From positions 1-61,278 of the IMG/VR virus record IMGVR_UViG_3300033153_009450: DNA of 61,278 nt. The stretch is one strand, 5' to 3'. Positions 44,071 to 53,389 of the stretch are shown here, piece by piece; position 1 is the first letter of the stretch; each line of letters opens with the position of its first letter. The notes under the pieces were generated by a model. It made no database searches, had not been told where the DNA came from, and saw only the letters and a program-made list of their open reading frames with translations. This stretch comes from a virus. A program made the position numbers and the translations under genes.

Positions 44071-44743
44071 TATATCTATTAGGATGGCCTGCTGCTTTAA
44101 ACCTTGAATCCCAATGATATCTGTTATCCTCGGGAGACAAAACAGGTTCAATGCCAGCCTTATATGCAGCCCTGTAATCATAATGATGTCCCGGATCGTC
44201 GGGATTAGGGTTGATTCCGATCTTCTCAGCCCATGTCTTGTACCAGGATTGAAACTCTTTCTCGTTAAATTCGCTATTTAGAGCACTTATCTGCCCTTCA
44301 TAAAACGGCCTTAACAACTCCAGGTTCTTTTTTCGTATCTCATTTGATTCCCTTATTAACCTGATATTTTCAAGATTCAACAATTCCTGCTTCTTTGCCT
44401 CTTCCAGGCTGATCTTCGCCCCTATACCGGCAACGCCTAAATTTGCCAGAGAAATACCCGTGGCCCACCGGTTAGCCTTTTTCGCATCGTCTAAAAGCTC
44501 GTACCTGAATCCCATCCGCGCATCATGCTGCCTGGACAGCTCCGCAAGACTCTTTCTTCCCATGGCTATCTTTTCGCCGAATTGCCTGGCTTCTTCCGCC
44601 TTTCGAGTCTCCGCCGTGATATATGCAAGGTCGATATCCTGAGTTGTAGGCAATGCCCTCACTGATCCGGGTGTCCTGTCCCTTTTTCTAAGGGCCTGCT
44701 GGTAATAATAATCACTATCCGCTAAGGCCAAAGGTACTGACAT
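44033..44743 (-). CDS. Internal virion (ejection) protein, 236 aa
   Basis: Helical, charged protein. EEARQFGEKIAMGRKSLAE and WATGISLANLGVAGIGAK parallel EESRRQFSDKLALDRITAEE and ISTGISGATAIGQGLYGAK in the downstream 273-residue protein, so the two are diverged paralogues. The C-terminus ends in GGVDTRVEIPR, next to the duplicated sequence described above. Start at ATG 44743 with SD AAAGGAG. Confidence 0.6.
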   Translation of the reverse strand: MSVPLALADSDYYYQQALRKRDRTPGSVRALPTTQDIDLAYITAETRKAEEARQFGEKIAMGRKSLAELSRQHDARMGFRYELLDDAKKANRWATGISLANLGVAGIGAKISLEEAKKQELLNLENIRLIRESNEIRKKNLELLRPFYEGQISALNSEFNEKEFQSWYKTWAEKIGINPNPDDPGHHYDYRAAYKAGIEPVLSPEDNRYHWDSRFKAAGHPNRYIGGVDTRVEIPR

Positions 44744-44847
44744 TTTTAAACTCCTTTAAGTAGGTATTTAGGTTGAAGGTTGAAGGCTGAAGCAAAACCT
44801 TTCTTTTTTTTCCTTCAGTCTTCAGTCTAATCACCTTTTACCTTCTT

Positions 44848-47800
44848 TCAAAGATCTTCTCTTAATACCTCATACTGATAACCCCATGCCAAAAAGGGCA
44901 CTCCCAGGGCCGTGCTTCCCGTGCTCGCGGAGAACTTAAATTGATGCGACCACGCTTTGAGTTTTTGCGATTTACAATCCCGCACATGGCGGTTGCTTCC
45001 GTTGACAGACATTGAATCCAGGGTTGTCGAGCCGGATGCGCCGTCCGCAAAATGCTCGATACTTATAGAAACAGTCTCCGAAATCTTTTTCGTAACCAGT
45101 TTCAACCTGCGAATGGACGTGTAATCCCATATATCGCCCGTAGGGACAAAATCAGCCGTCACAACAAACGCCTCCATGTCCTCGCCGTCCCAGTTATTCC
45201 CGTGCTCCAATCGCATCATATGGCCGTTGTCTCTCAGCCCGTAAACATACTGTGCGCCGTTGGTATCGGACACCCGGAACGCGGCCTGGGGATATGCGTT
45301 AGCCCCTTTAGGCACTATTTTTGTCCATTTCTTGCGAATCAGGTCGAATTCCAGCCATACATTGATTTCCGTCTGTCCGGTACCCGAGGGGATACCTAAA
45401 TTGTAAACCATGTTATCCGGGTCCACCCATCCGTCTGAGTTTTCAATGGCATCGAAATTGATACACCGGGTGTCGTGCTTGTTAAAATAGCACTTGATCC
45501 TCTCCCGGATAGGAACGATAACCGCCCCGTCAAACAGCACCGGGCCATTATAGCTTAACCACAGGGCGATGTTGCGCACCGCGTCTTCAGCGACCCCATA
45601 ACCGACCTCTGCCGTATCCATTGTTAGAGGGGCAGGGCACCCGACCGTCTCCGATATCTGGTACTTCCGCCAGGTATCCCTGTCATACCCGTTTAGTAAA
45701 TGTGTCTCGGTTGCCTTACAGAAAACACCCGTATTAAATATAGTAGAACCGAACCGGTTGTATATCTGGCACGCACAAACAAGATCTTCCTGACCTCCGA
45801 AATAAAGCGGGCCCGGAGATCCGAAACTGCTGTCTTCACCATTATAAACATCCGCCGAGTACATCATGCCATAATCAACGCGGTTCCCTTGTTTACCGGC
45901 CTTATATCCGCACAGCATGGGGCGATTCTGAAACATAAAGGGGAAAGCATATTCACCGGATATATTTCGCGGCGCCGGGATCCCCCCGACATAATCCACC
46001 CATACATTCGCGCTCAATGTCTGGGAAAATTTAAAACGGTAGCAGTATAATGGAATGGACTTGCTGATCTCGGTGCGGAATTCCACGTTATCATCGGGCG
46101 GGTTCCATGTGATCAGGCCGGATTTAGCAAAGGATTTATTGTCTTCCATGGTCCCGTCCGTGATTACCCCTACGTCAACCCAGTCATCCCCGTCATGGTA
46201 TTCCACGGTCAGGAGCGTATTGGCCGTTGTATTTACCTTGCCGCCTACAAGAACAACATTGACCCCCATGATCCGTTCATCAAAACTCATGACAACCCAG
46301 TCTGTTCCGGTCCCCAGACTGCTGATATCTGCATATGTGGCGGTATTGGCCGAACTGTAATCCTCTTCCGTAACGTTCAGGGTGTGCTCATTGTATGTGC
46401 TGTTGTCATAAACCAGAAACGCCACGGCTGTCCTTAGAACACCGTCCCAGATGTCTTTTATTGCCTGGAAAGGAGCATCGACTGATATGTGCGATATTGT
46501 AGTGGTGGCATCGGCGTCCGTAATCGAAATACGATACCAGTAAAGAACCGTGGAATTTATCGCCTTGATTTTTGCAATATCTACCGTGCTGTCAAAACTG
46601 ATAATGCCCGTCTGGGCTAATGGAACGCCGCCGCTTGCAGTACCGTCTGAAAGACCGGTCACGGCGGCCCATCCGCTGCCATCCCAATAATCCAACGATA
46701 ATGTGCCTGCTGTTGTGTTTGCGGTCTTTACGTATATTTTTTTGGCCTTTAGCGGCCTGGTTGAGCCTATATACCCATATGTCCGGGTTGTTGCCGAACC
46801 GTAAGCTGCAAGAGGAATCTCAAACGCACCCGTGTGCCTGGCAGAATTGGATACGCGGTATTCGTCCATGTACCCTGCATAATAATCGGTCCCGTCATAT
46901 CCTATTCTCACGACCTGTGTATAATCCGCTGCCCGGTTTGCGTCCGATAAATATGCCTTCTGGACCCCGTCAACAAATATCCACCAGTTATCGCCCGATT
47001 CCACAAGCTCAATATGATACCAGGTGCCCGCGCTGATAACCCCGTTTTCCGTTGCAAGCGCAACAACCTCTACGCCTGCGTCAAAAATAGACAGCTTGAC
47101 CGCGCCGTTCTCGTCCACATGAAACGAAAAGTAATTGGTTGCGTCTGTCTCCTGGTAATAAATAGGTGCGACCTTTCCTGCAGCGGGCAGGGAACTTAAA
47201 CGGAATCGGCCATCGATGGTGAATGTCCCGCCGGATAAATCAAAGTCCGGGTCATCAGGTATGGTCATATTCCCGGTTGTGCCGTTGAACACAGCCGAAT
47301 GTGTCCCGAATACCTTGACCGAACTGTTGTAGGTTATATTATTGGCCGTTACCGTGTGTGGTGTGGCAGGGCTGGAATCCGTGACATTATTGTCAAGATG
47401 AAGGAGCAACATGGTATTTGCATCAACGCTTTCCGATACCCTGTGCAGCGTGGCGATGTTCTTTGCATCATCTTCCGTATTGGCAATAACCTCCGAAAAG
47501 TCATAGCTGAAATCGCCCGAAGGATCGTAATTGATAAAACCGGCTGCCCGCATCTCATTACCGGCATAGACCATCATCTCCTTGCCGTTCCCGTAAGCGA
47601 TGTTGCCGCCCGGAAATTTTGAAAATCGGCCCAGACCGGTGCCGGATTTATCCGTATGAACCACGGTCGCCTCAAAATCGCCCTGGTCCGGTATGGTTGC
47701 TTTGTTCTCCAGGACAGCCGAAGCATCTCCGGCTGCGTTTTTTGCCTGGATCAATATACGGGAATTGCCGGAATAGGGACTCTTTAACTGTATGCCGCTC

Positions 47801-48000
47801 CGGCCTTTGAGATACGTGGCAAGGGCGGTCGTATTTATCTTGGTGTACCCAAGAATGCCTTCAACGCCCACCTTGCCGTAACGGTAATTCTGGATATCCG
47901 CAAAGTTCTTTTCACCGATCTTGAGCGGATCTTCATCCGGGATCCACTCCCCCATAAAAAGAAACTGTTTTCTCTTATATTTTGTCCCTTCAACACTCAT
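44848..48000 (-). CDS. Tail hub/nozzle protein with inserted LamG domain
   Basis: 1,050 residues, nearly all beta. The N-terminus (NFADIQNYRYGKVGVEGILG) and C-terminal blocks (CYFNKHDTRCINFDAIENSD) recall P22 gp10-type tail hub proteins. Residues about 190-400 form a laminin-G/concanavalin-like domain (NTMLLLHLDNNVTDSSPATP, FNGTTGNMTIPDDPDFDLSG, GYDGTDYYAGYMDEYRVSNS). The lectin-like insert may bind host polysaccharide. Its size and place between the 296-residue connector gene and the ejection genes fit a short-tail component. Confidence 0.65.
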   Translation of the reverse strand: MSVEGTKYKRKQFLFMGEWIPDEDPLKIGEKNFADIQNYRYGKVGVEGILGYTKINTTALATYLKGRSGIQLKSPYSGNSRILIQAKNAAGDASAVLENKATIPDQGDFEATVVHTDKSGTGLGRFSKFPGGNIAYGNGKEMMVYAGNEMRAAGFINYDPSGDFSYDFSEVIANTEDDAKNIATLHRVSESVDANTMLLLHLDNNVTDSSPATPHTVTANNITYNSSVKVFGTHSAVFNGTTGNMTIPDDPDFDLSGGTFTIDGRFRLSSLPAAGKVAPIYYQETDATNYFSFHVDENGAVKLSIFDAGVEVVALATENGVISAGTWYHIELVESGDNWWIFVDGVQKAYLSDANRAADYTQVVRIGYDGTDYYAGYMDEYRVSNSARHTGAFEIPLAAYGSATTRTYGYIGSTRPLKAKKIYVKTANTTAGTLSLDYWDGSGWAAVTGLSDGTASGGVPLAQTGIISFDSTVDIAKIKAINSTVLYWYRISITDADATTTISHISVDAPFQAIKDIWDGVLRTAVAFLVYDNSTYNEHTLNVTEEDYSSANTATYADISSLGTGTDWVVMSFDERIMGVNVVLVGGKVNTTANTLLTVEYHDGDDWVDVGVITDGTMEDNKSFAKSGLITWNPPDDNVEFRTEISKSIPLYCYRFKFSQTLSANVWVDYVGGIPAPRNISGEYAFPFMFQNRPMLCGYKAGKQGNRVDYGMMYSADVYNGEDSSFGSPGPLYFGGQEDLVCACQIYNRFGSTIFNTGVFCKATETHLLNGYDRDTWRKYQISETVGCPAPLTMDTAEVGYGVAEDAVRNIALWLSYNGPVLFDGAVIVPIRERIKCYFNKHDTRCINFDAIENSDGWVDPDNMVYNLGIPSGTGQTEINVWLEFDLIRKKWTKIVPKGANAYPQAAFRVSDTNGAQYVYGLRDNGHMMRLEHGNNWDGEDMEAFVVTADFVPTGDIWDYTSIRRLKLVTKKISETVSISIEHFADGASGSTTLDSMSVNGSNRHVRDCKSQKLKAWSHQFKFSASTGSTALGVPFLAWGYQYEVLREDL

Positions 48001-48043
48001 CTTCTTTTCTTTCTTTCCTGTGAGCTATGAGCTTTGAGCTTTT

Positions 48044-48934
48044 TTACCCTTGTATTCTGGCCTGTGCCGTCTCACGCCTCATCCGTGTAACCTCGGCGGC
48101 AAACAACCCGCCGATCTTATCAGACTCCTTAAATTCCCTCTTAGGCATCTTGAACAGTGCGGCTGCCCCCGCAGCAATCGCCTTGCACGCCCTGGGTGAT
48201 ATGCGCCAGAACCCGTAATCCGAAAAAACAGGGGTCGGCAAACAAACATACGGAAAAGTGAACACGTCCCCGCTGCTCTCGGACGGGGCGTCTAAAAAAA
48301 TCTGCTTTTCCGCCGCAGGCTGGATGATGTATGAATCCCCGTTCGTAAAATCATCATCCGTGCCCTCGAAAAGCGCCACAACAAGATGCGTATCGTCCGT
48401 GACGCTCAACACGTAGCCATCAGATCCGTCCGTGGTATTATGGATAATATCTCGCGGATAGACCTTGTTTGTGGTGTTAAAGAGCATGGAAGCATCGTGC
48501 AGTATGCACTGGCCTCCGCTCTTAGCACCGTCCGAATCGACCGTGCCCTGGATCAGATCTTCCTTGTCAGCCTTGTCGATAACCGCAAACCTGCCGGGCG
48601 TGCTTCTCTCCGTGGTGTAATTGGCCCTGAAAAGCTTTTCATAACTGGCCATCGTGACCCAGGAATAGTTTGCCCCGTCATAATACCGGGCAATATACTT
48701 ACTCCGGGTGTCTTTCATGTGCGGGCGTACATAATCGGGGGGGATATCGTAATTCTGCTGGGATGCAACCATGGTTATATCGAACATCTTATGGAGGATG
48801 CCGGTCTCGCGGGCGAAGATCTGGACTGATAAATCAAGGTTCTCATAAATTTCGCGTGCGCCCGCGTAAAGATCCGATACGGTATCTTCATCTAAAAAAT
48901 CCAACACTGCCTGAGTCAATTTCTTCCCGTCCAT
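48044..48934 (-). CDS. Head-tail connector/adaptor candidate
   Basis: Start at ATG 48934 after AGGGGGATAAAG; a longer frame begins in a repeat. The 296 residues include FLDEDTVSDLYAGAREIYEN, MVASQQNYDIPPDYVRPHMK and RISPRACKAIAAGAAALFKM. This order is like podovirus tail accessory or adaptor proteins that join the portal to the tail hub. The call rests on position and fold impression. Confidence 0.5.
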   Translation of the reverse strand: MDGKKLTQAVLDFLDEDTVSDLYAGAREIYENLDLSVQIFARETGILHKMFDITMVASQQNYDIPPDYVRPHMKDTRSKYIARYYDGANYSWVTMASYEKLFRANYTTERSTPGRFAVIDKADKEDLIQGTVDSDGAKSGGQCILHDASMLFNTTNKVYPRDIIHNTTDGSDGYVLSVTDDTHLVVALFEGTDDDFTNGDSYIIQPAAEKQIFLDAPSESSGDVFTFPYVCLPTPVFSDYGFWRISPRACKAIAAGAAALFKMPKREFKESDKIGGLFAAEVTRMRRETAQARIQG

Positions 48935-49009
48935 CTTTATCCCCCTGCCCTCCATAGCCTTGGCGACGGAGGGTTCTTTCCTGTGAGCTTCTTTTTTGCC
49001 TTCAGTCTT

Positions 49010-49291
49010 CTACCTTCTACCTTTAACCTTTTTTTGTACCGCCTTCACGGCATCTTCAATAGACACCTTCTTATTGGCCTCGGGCACTATAATCTCACAG
49101 GTCTTGATTTGGACGGTGAACCTCTTTCCCGGATCCCACTCATCCGCCTTGTCACTGACTGAAGTTACCTCGCCCTTTACCACGACCGTCACATTCTCTC
49201 CCACGTTCGCGTCGCTGAAACCTTTTGGTTGCACCTTGCCGTCTTTGGGAAAACTCAATCTTAACTTAGGCTTCTCTTTCGGTTCTGCCAT
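49010..49291 (-). CDS. Small beta-rich protein, 93 aa
   Basis: Start at ATG 49291 with SD AAAGGAGGTAAGCACA; the earlier ATG at 49327 has none. GENVTVVVKGEVTSVSDKAD and RFTVQIKTCEIIV look like a beta barrel, ending in a basic tail (QKKVKGRR). It may be a structural or decoration protein. Unknown. Confidence 0.5.
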   Translation of the reverse strand: MAEPKEKPKLRLSFPKDGKVQPKGFSDANVGENVTVVVKGEVTSVSDKADEWDPGKRFTVQIKTCEIIVPEANKKVSIEDAVKAVQKKVKGRR

Positions 49292-49336
49292 TGTGCTTAC
49301 CTCCTTTACTGGTCCTATTGTTGCCATTATTAACCC

Positions 49337-51106
49337 CTAAAATGGCTTAATAACCATCGTCTGCTGTTTTATTTTATCATTTAAATTCGCGCATTCGCCT
49401 TTGAACAGCACGGTAACACCGCTGGTTGTATCTTGGGTGGCTGTCTCGTATCCTTGCATCATTGTTGTGCCGGACCAGCAAACCCAGGATATTTTTTGAG
49501 AGTTCAAGATATTATTATAATTCATAATTTCAGCTTCAAATCGCCAGTCTTCTGTATCATTATTTGGATCAACTATTGTCACACCTGACTCTGTCCCCCA
49601 ATGAAACCATATTGCCTTAGTGTTGTTTGCGCCCTGTTTTGTCCCGGAGGCGGTTATCTTTAGGCCGCCGTGCATCCCCATATTATCTGCCGGCACAACA
49701 TAGCTCATCAGATCGTCTACGCCGGTCCCCGATGTCTCCACGGTTACATCCTGTTTTTCGGTCGAGCCGATCTTAGATACAATACAGGAAGGCCCTGCTT
49801 GATAATAAGAAAGATTCCCGATAATATTACAATGGCTTCCCGCAGCACCATGTATATAGGCATACGCGACCGTATCACCGCCCATGTGACCGCCGATAAT
49901 CTGGCTTGTATGAGTACCTGGAATCCACATGCGAACAACATAACGTTGATACCGAATTGTAGTTCCACGACAACCAATTACATTGGCTGTACCTGAACAA
50001 AATAATCCGGCATTGCCGGCGGCCAAACTCCCTGCGCTTTCCCAGTTATTCTCAAAGTGTGCACCTATAACTATAGATCCGCCTGAGTTTGCAAGATAAA
50101 CACCATATTCTTGTGCGGTGAGAAAAGTTCCGCCATATATATTCACGTCACCAACCGGACTTTCAACATAAACACCGTTCTTCCCATACCTTGTCTGACA
50201 ATTAACAAGATCGATGCTCGATATAGGCCCGTGCGCTCCGTTATCAAAATGCAAACCATACCCGGATACATTACTGCTATGGGCGTCGGCCCGGACATTC
50301 ATCAAACTGCATTCAAAAATATCATTAATAAAATAAATTCCTGTTCCGGCGAATCCTTTCAAATTCAAGTCTGTCAAACTTAGTTCATAAATTGCATGAT
50401 TTGAGCCTAAATCGTCACCATCCAATTTTATAAGGCCATCTTCGTTCTGACTGCCTACAACCGTCAACCCCTGAACAGTGAAGTATCTGATATAGGCATT
50501 GGCTGTAATAGTCAGCAACACGCCGGTCGACAGGCCGCTGGTCAATTTAGAACCATAGCCGTCAATTACTGCCGCCCCTTCTATATTTGAGGTAACAGTT
50601 TTTGAAATAGCGGTGTTGCATAGATAGTTTTTGCCAGGGACAAATTGGAAATTTCCCGGCACTGTCCTTTGCAGCCAGTGCGTCAGGGCAACATCTATGG
50701 CGTCATGGTCATCCGTTGAACCGTCGCCTTTGGCCCCCCACCACTCGGATATAATAGCATCGACAATCATGTTTCCGGTGACGGTTACGCCGCTGCCGAA
50801 TATCTGCCATTCACCTGCATCGACAACACAATCGTCTAATTTTAACTCAACATCTGAACCTGTTATTTTTCCATTAGGCCCAAATATAAGTGAGGCGGTT
50901 TTCGGTACGGTCACGCCGGATGTTAATGCCTGGGTATCGGTAATCAAAAGAGTGGTCGGAGTTGACCCGACAATGGATAATGCCTCGGCCAGGCCGCCGT
51001 ATCTGTTCACATTCCGGCCAATCTGATCCCCGGTCGCACCCGCGTATTCGGCAAAAAACAAAATCAAAAGGAAAAACGAAATAAATATGCTAAATTTTCT
51101 TCGCAT
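49337..51106 (-). CDS. Pectate-lyase-like beta-helix tailspike with signal peptide
   Basis: 589 residues. The segment ISEWWGAKGDGSTDDHDAID is the classic start of the phage Pectate_lyase_3 tailspike domain, followed by right-handed beta-helix repeats. Unexpectedly the protein begins with a Sec signal peptide (RRKFSIFISFFLLILFFAEY AGA). Virion proteins normally lack one, so it could be secreted or surface-exposed in the lysogen. SD TAAGGAGTTGTC. Confidence 0.65.
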   Translation of the reverse strand: MRRKFSIFISFFLLILFFAEYAGATGDQIGRNVNRYGGLAEALSIVGSTPTTLLITDTQALTSGVTVPKTASLIFGPNGKITGSDVELKLDDCVVDAGEWQIFGSGVTVTGNMIVDAIISEWWGAKGDGSTDDHDAIDVALTHWLQRTVPGNFQFVPGKNYLCNTAISKTVTSNIEGAAVIDGYGSKLTSGLSTGVLLTITANAYIRYFTVQGLTVVGSQNEDGLIKLDGDDLGSNHAIYELSLTDLNLKGFAGTGIYFINDIFECSLMNVRADAHSSNVSGYGLHFDNGAHGPISSIDLVNCQTRYGKNGVYVESPVGDVNIYGGTFLTAQEYGVYLANSGGSIVIGAHFENNWESAGSLAAGNAGLFCSGTANVIGCRGTTIRYQRYVVRMWIPGTHTSQIIGGHMGGDTVAYAYIHGAAGSHCNIIGNLSYYQAGPSCIVSKIGSTEKQDVTVETSGTGVDDLMSYVVPADNMGMHGGLKITASGTKQGANNTKAIWFHWGTESGVTIVDPNNDTEDWRFEAEIMNYNNILNSQKISWVCWSGTTMMQGYETATQDTTSGVTVLFKGECANLNDKIKQQTMVIKPF

Positions 51107-51160
51107 GACAACTCCTTAATTCACTGGTTCCGATGCTCTGCGTCGGAACCTTTCAACTTC

Positions 51161-51550
51161 CTAAAATTCTATATGGGTTGAAACACCATCACCCGTCAGC
51201 TTTATCGTCTGGTATTGCCCGGTCAGCTTTCCGCTTGTAGCCCCTTCGATGGTATCCGCACCGGCACGGGTATAAGTTATAACGCCAGTACCGGAATTCG
51301 CTATCTTTACGGTCCATTCTTTGCTTGCAAGGGCCAGGGTGATGGTCAACGTCCCGGTTGCAAAAATAACCTCATTATCATGGCTGACAGTGTAATCGCC
51401 CGTGACTCTCGTAACATATGTGGACCGGACGTATTGCTGCTTGACTCTTTTGGTTTTCGGAATAGACATATCCACACATAATAATAAGTCTTCCGAGGCC
51501 ATAGGCTCGGCAAGTTCCTCTAACTGGGTTATTCTCTGCCCCTCGCTCAT
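51161..51550 (-). CDS. Tail appendage/head-fibre-like protein, 129 aa
   Basis: The N-terminus RITQLEELAEPMASEDLLLC, VDMSIPKTKRVKQQYVRS is the short helical segment used at the start of many phage fibres to attach to the virion. The rest is a beta domain (TGTLTITLALASKEWTVKIA NSGTGVITY). Located just upstream of the tailspike gene. Confidence 0.55.
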   Translation of the reverse strand: MSEGQRITQLEELAEPMASEDLLLCVDMSIPKTKRVKQQYVRSTYVTRVTGDYTVSHDNEVIFATGTLTITLALASKEWTVKIANSGTGVITYTRAGADTIEGATSGKLTGQYQTIKLTGDGVSTHIEF

Positions 51551-51598
51551 TTGCCCTCTCTCTCTACCTTCAGCCTTCTACCTTCAGCCTTCTTCACA

Positions 51599-51862
51599 TT
51601 AGATCCTTTGTTCCGTAATCAACCACTTGCCGTCTTCCGTGATCAATGGCCCTGCCGTTTCCGTATATATAATTCGCCTGAATTTACTTGTGCCTTCGCC
51701 TATAAACGCGAAACGGTCATCCTCTTCAATGACCATTGTGGAGGGATACTTCCCGCAACGAGGGCAGCGCTCCGTATCTTCCTGCATCTCTTCATCTGCT
51801 ACCCATATATGTCCGCAATATTTACACATATTCACGGGCATATCTGTTATCGGTCCTGACAT
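51599..51862 (-). CDS. Small zinc-ribbon protein, 87 aa
   Basis: MCKYCGHIWVADEE and RCPRCGKYPST form a rubredoxin-like two-knuckle zinc ribbon. The C-terminal half (TSKFRRIIYTETAGPLITED) is unknown. It lies among structural genes. Confidence 0.55.
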   Translation of the reverse strand: MSGPITDMPVNMCKYCGHIWVADEEMQEDTERCPRCGKYPSTMVIEEDDRFAFIGEGTSKFRRIIYTETAGPLITEDGKWLITEQRI

Positions 51863-51906
51863 ATCCCCTCACTCAGCCTTCAGTCTTCAGCCTTTAACCT
51901 TCTACC

Positions 51907-52842
51907 TTAGAATTCAAGCGATCCGGCCTTAACCAACAGCTCCACCTTTTCGGCTGCTGTCTTTGCCACAATCTGATCCAGACTTTTCATCAGCGAAACA
52001 GGGTCAACAGACTGTTCGATTTTCTCAATTTTCTTGATGGCATCCTTGGCCTTATCTTTTTTCAATTGCGCCTTAAACTCCTTCACCCTGGCTTCTGCAA
52101 TTAATTTTGCACCGGAGGCTGCCTCCTCGTCCGCCTTAGTCCCGCTTTCAGGCGGGGCGGCGGATTCTTTTTCCTTGGCTTCATACTCTGCTCTTATTTT
52201 AGCCTCTGCCGCATCCAGGGGCGCTTCAATTTCAGCTTTTACTTCTTCCCTGAGCGCAACGTCTTCTTCTTCCCTTTGAGCTATGAGCTGTGAGCTATGA
52301 GCGTCTTCTTCTTCCCCTTCAGTCTTCAGCCTTCCACCTTCAACCTCTTCCTTTACTTCCACAACCTCATATCGGTACCCGGAAATCTCGATAACATTGG
52401 CAAATCCCCACCATTCCGGCCTGGTCTCAAACCATTCATACCAGGTAGAAGGATCTGAAAATGCATCCCGGGCCCGTGTCGTTACAGGTCGCCGGATATA
52501 CAGGATCATATCCAGATCGCTGGAATCGCCCGATACACTTTCCAGTACGCCCTGGCTCTGCCGCTCCTGTAGATCCTGTTCCTGTTTTCTGTAATAATCG
52601 GCTGACTTTCTTGCCCCAACCCTGTTCCACCACAACTGGGCTAACTTTCTCTGGGCCGGGCTGGAAATTATATCCAATTCCGCTTCATTCAAGGCGGGGG
52701 CACCATCCTTATAGCCATACGTTCCGTCCGCGTGCAGGAACAACTGTTTTCCGCCGCCTTCGGTCCATGCACGAATGACCTTTACGACCCGGTTCCTGAC
52801 CCTCCCCTGTCCATCTTTTATTTTGATATAAAGTGTCTGCAT
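51907..52842 (-). CDS. Unknown structural-region protein with repeat-derived coiled linker
   Basis: Start at ATG 52842 after GGGAGACAAGAC; 311 residues. The N-terminal half (QTLYIKIKDGQGRVRNRVVK, YEWFETRPEWWGFANVIEIS) is a compact domain. From about residue 170 a Lys/Glu/Ala-rich coil begins with repeat-encoded peptides (VEGGRLKTEGEEEDAHSSQL; ESAAPPESGTKADEEAA). Its place between head and tail genes suggests an assembly role. Confidence 0.5.
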   Translation of the reverse strand: MQTLYIKIKDGQGRVRNRVVKVIRAWTEGGGKQLFLHADGTYGYKDGAPALNEAELDIISSPAQRKLAQLWWNRVGARKSADYYRKQEQDLQERQSQGVLESVSGDSSDLDMILYIRRPVTTRARDAFSDPSTWYEWFETRPEWWGFANVIEISGYRYEVVEVKEEVEGGRLKTEGEEEDAHSSQLIAQREEEDVALREEVKAEIEAPLDAAEAKIRAEYEAKEKESAAPPESGTKADEEAASGAKLIAEARVKEFKAQLKKDKAKDAIKKIEKIEQSVDPVSLMKSLDQIVAKTAAEKVELLVKAGSLEF

Positions 52843-52935
52843 GTCTTGTCTCCCTTTTTGTTTTGAATGACCCAGCACTTAGTTTCAAGTGCTGGGTCTA
52901 CCTTCAGCCTTCTACCTTCGGCCTTCAGCCTATTT

Positions 52936-53289
52936 TCACTCCCCAATCATCAACAAAACCACCGACCTCTCCGCCGGGTTGCCGGAATATTCGGCGCTGT
53001 CCTCGACACTCGTGCCTGCGTCGTACATGGCTATTTTGTTGTTGGTTGCATCGTACTTATATACATAGGTATCCATGGCAGAGGGCATAGGGATCGCAAA
53101 TTTGACCTCCCTCTGGAATCCGAACCTGCCGATGGCAGGCATTGGCACGCCGCCTGCCGGATAACTCTTTGATCCGTCACCGAACTTAACCGTGGCAATG
53201 GATATGTTCTTCCTGATAGCCCCATGACCTATATCCCGCTCCCGGGATGCAAGGGTCACAGTGACATCCGTGGCTACAAGATCCCCCAT
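52936..53289 (-). CDS. Small beta-rich virion protein candidate, 117 aa
   Basis: Start at ATG 53289 with SD AAAGGAGGTG. VATDVTVTLASRERDIGHGA and FGFQREVKFAIPMPSAMDTY suggest an all-beta protein near the capsid gene. Decoration or head-completion roles are possible. Confidence 0.5.
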   Translation of the reverse strand: MGDLVATDVTVTLASRERDIGHGAIRKNISIATVKFGDGSKSYPAGGVPMPAIGRFGFQREVKFAIPMPSAMDTYVYKYDATNNKIAMYDAGTSVEDSAEYSGNPAERSVVLLMIGE

Positions 53290-53389
53290 TTTCAAACACC
53301 TCCTTTTTTGTTAATGTCCCCCGCACTTTGTTTCAAAGTGCGGGGGCTACTTCCCTTCAGCCTTCAGGCTAAATACCTTTAACCTTCTT

